Positions 63,090-64,000 of a stretch of DNA of 64,000 nt are shown one piece after another (within the stretch, counting starts at the first letter, position 1; each line of letters starts with the position of its first letter). Location of the stretch: positions 62,001 through 126,000 of the forward strand of contig JAHIND010000026.1 of assembly GCA_018896025.1 (NCBI GenBank), given 5' to 3'. The notes under the pieces were generated by a model that was not told the DNA's origin, searched no databases, and saw nothing but the letters and a program-made list of their open reading frames with translations. The translations under genes were made by a program, and so were the position numbers. The stretch is from Pseudomonadota bacterium. Its GTDB lineage: Bacteria; Desulfobacterota; Desulfarculia; Desulfarculales; Desulfarculaceae.

Positions 63090-64000
63090 CTCAGATCCGG
63101 GCCGCCTGGTCCTGGGCATCGAAAGCTCCTGCGACGAGTCCGCCGCCGCCGTGGTCGAGGGCGGCCGCCGGGTGCTCTCTTCGGTGATCGCCAGCCAGAT
63201 CAAGGACCACGCCCCCTTCGGCGGGGTGGTGCCCGAGTTGGCCAGCCGCCGCCATCTGGAGAACCTGGCCCCCACGGTCATGGCCGCCCTGAGCGAGGCG
63301 GGCGTCACCCTGGCTGACATCAGCGGGGTGGCGGTCACCCAGGGTCCGGGGCTCATCGTAGCGCTACTCATCGGCCTGAACCTGGCCAAGGCCCTGGCCT
63401 GGTCCCGGGGCCTGCCCATGGTGGGGGTCAGCCATTTGGAAGGCCACCTGGCCGCCCTGGGCCTGGCCGAGGAGCCGCCGCCCTTTCCCTTCATGGCCCT
63501 GTTGGTCAGCGGAGGGCACACCTCCATTTTCCTGGTGTCCGCGCCGGGCAAACAGGAGGAGCTGGGCTCCACCGTGGACGACGCGGCGGGCGAGGCCTTC
63601 GACAAGGTGGCCAAGCTCTACGGCCTGGGCTACCCCGGCGGGATCATCATCGATCGCATGGCCGCCCAAGGCGACCCCTCGGTGATCCAGCTTCCCCGCC
63701 CCCGCATGCACGACGGCACCCTGGACTTCAGCTTCTCGGGCCTCAAGAGCGCGGTGGTGCGCTTCCGCGAGGCCAATCAGGGCGTGGACTACCGCATGGA
63801 GGACCTCTGCGCCGGTTTCCAGGAGGCGGTGGTGGAGGTGCTGGTCAAGAAGACCCTGGCCGCCGCCCAGCAGCGGGGAGTGAACCACCTGGCCCTGGCC
63901 GGGGGGGTTGCCGCCAACCAGCGCCTGCGCGCGGCCATGGCCGAGGCCGCGGCCCAGGCGGGCCTGGGGGTCACCCTGCCGCCCCTGGCTCTGTGCACCG
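63070..64000 (+). CDS. tsaD: TsaD, t6A tRNA modification protein (truncated by window edge)
   Basis: The first 310 residues of the Kae1/TsaD protein, which transfers the threonylcarbamoyl group to tRNA A37. LVLGIESSCDESAAAVVEGG is the N-terminus, VSHLEGHLAAL holds the metal histidines, LLVSGGHTSIFLV and DDAAGEAFDKVAKLYGLGYP follow, and ALAGGVAANQRLR is the late ATP-binding motif. GTG 63070 inside the fbp end is the only good start before the conserved N-terminus. The gene continues past base 64000. Confidence 0.95.
   Translation, partial: MATAANNSDPGRLVLGIESSCDESAAAVVEGGRRVLSSVIASQIKDHAPFGGVVPELASRRHLENLAPTVMAALSEAGVTLADISGVAVTQGPGLIVALLIGLNLAKALAWSRGLPMVGVSHLEGHLAALGLAEEPPPFPFMALLVSGGHTSIFLVSAPGKQEELGSTVDDAAGEAFDKVAKLYGLGYPGGIIIDRMAAQGDPSVIQLPRPRMHDGTLDFSFSGLKSAVVRFREANQGVDYRMEDLCAGFQEAVVEVLVKKTLAAAQQRGVNHLALAGGVAANQRLRAAMAEAAAQAGLGVTLPPLALCT

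Overview
The window is a GC-rich chromosomal segment of a sulfate-reducing bacterium of the Desulfobacterota (former Deltaproteobacteria). The evidence is a complete reductive dissimilatory sulfite reductase set (dsrA, dsrB, dsrN and the reductive marker dsrD), a tetraheme cytochrome c3, a Desulfovibrio africanus FdIII-like 7Fe ferredoxin and Rex beside the F0 ATP synthase genes. A placement near Desulfarculales is only a guess. No rRNA, tRNA, prophage or CRISPR array was seen.

Layout. 1-3.4 kb: uvrA end, a glycosyltransferase, a mazEF toxin-antitoxin pair bracketed by two 88-bp copies of the glycosyltransferase 3' end, then two AT-rich membrane-protein genes of unknown role. 3.6-6.3 kb: rex and the F0 genes atpZ-I-B-E, leftward. 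6.4-10 kb: a PEP-CTERM protein, exported proteins, a repeat-filled intergenic region and an AT-rich orphan. 10-11.7 kb: a solitary trpB2 behind a Trp-rich leader peptide and a textbook attenuator. 11.9-20.2 kb: a diguanylate cyclase, a serine hydrolase, a large multi-PAS hybrid kinase, YjbQ and a TPR protein. 20.7-24.4 kb: leftward aminotransferase, DHDPS-family lyase and gamma-glutamyltransferase genes. 24.5-39.4 kb: a long leftward signalling block built around a TauE/SafE anion exporter, with three kinases, four stand-alone receivers, a sigma54 activator with a degenerate receiver, a good sigma54 promoter and a PEP-synthase-like protein. 39.7-41.4 kb: TPR and SYLF proteins and a small hypothetical gene. 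41.4-50.8 kb: the dsr region, in which dsrAB and dsrN-dsrD are separated by about 3.8 kb holding an outer-membrane protein, a flavin-binding protein, an AbiTii defence protein, an MFS remnant and a DUF6125-like gene. 51.3-64 kb: cytochrome c3, mazG-cvpA, then a rightward housekeeping block (yjbQ paralogue, phoH, ybeY, pdxJ, acpS, nnrDE, tsaE, lysC, cimA, fbp, tsaD).

How the genes fit together. DsrAB reduces sulfite, DsrN probably amidates its siroheme, DsrD activates it, and cytochrome c3 and the ferredoxin are plausible electron carriers. Rex may tie F0 expression to NADH/NAD+. The TauE/SafE cluster looks like a dedicated anion export and sensing system under sigma54 control.

The intergenic spaces carry several dispersed repeat families. 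The most striking is an approximately 120-bp structured element in seven copies, three of them in tandem at a 120-bp period. Its internal hairpin shows compensatory base changes. A 203-bp MITE-like element occurs twice at identical length. I consider the trp attenuator, the structured repeat family and the split dsr locus the most notable observations.
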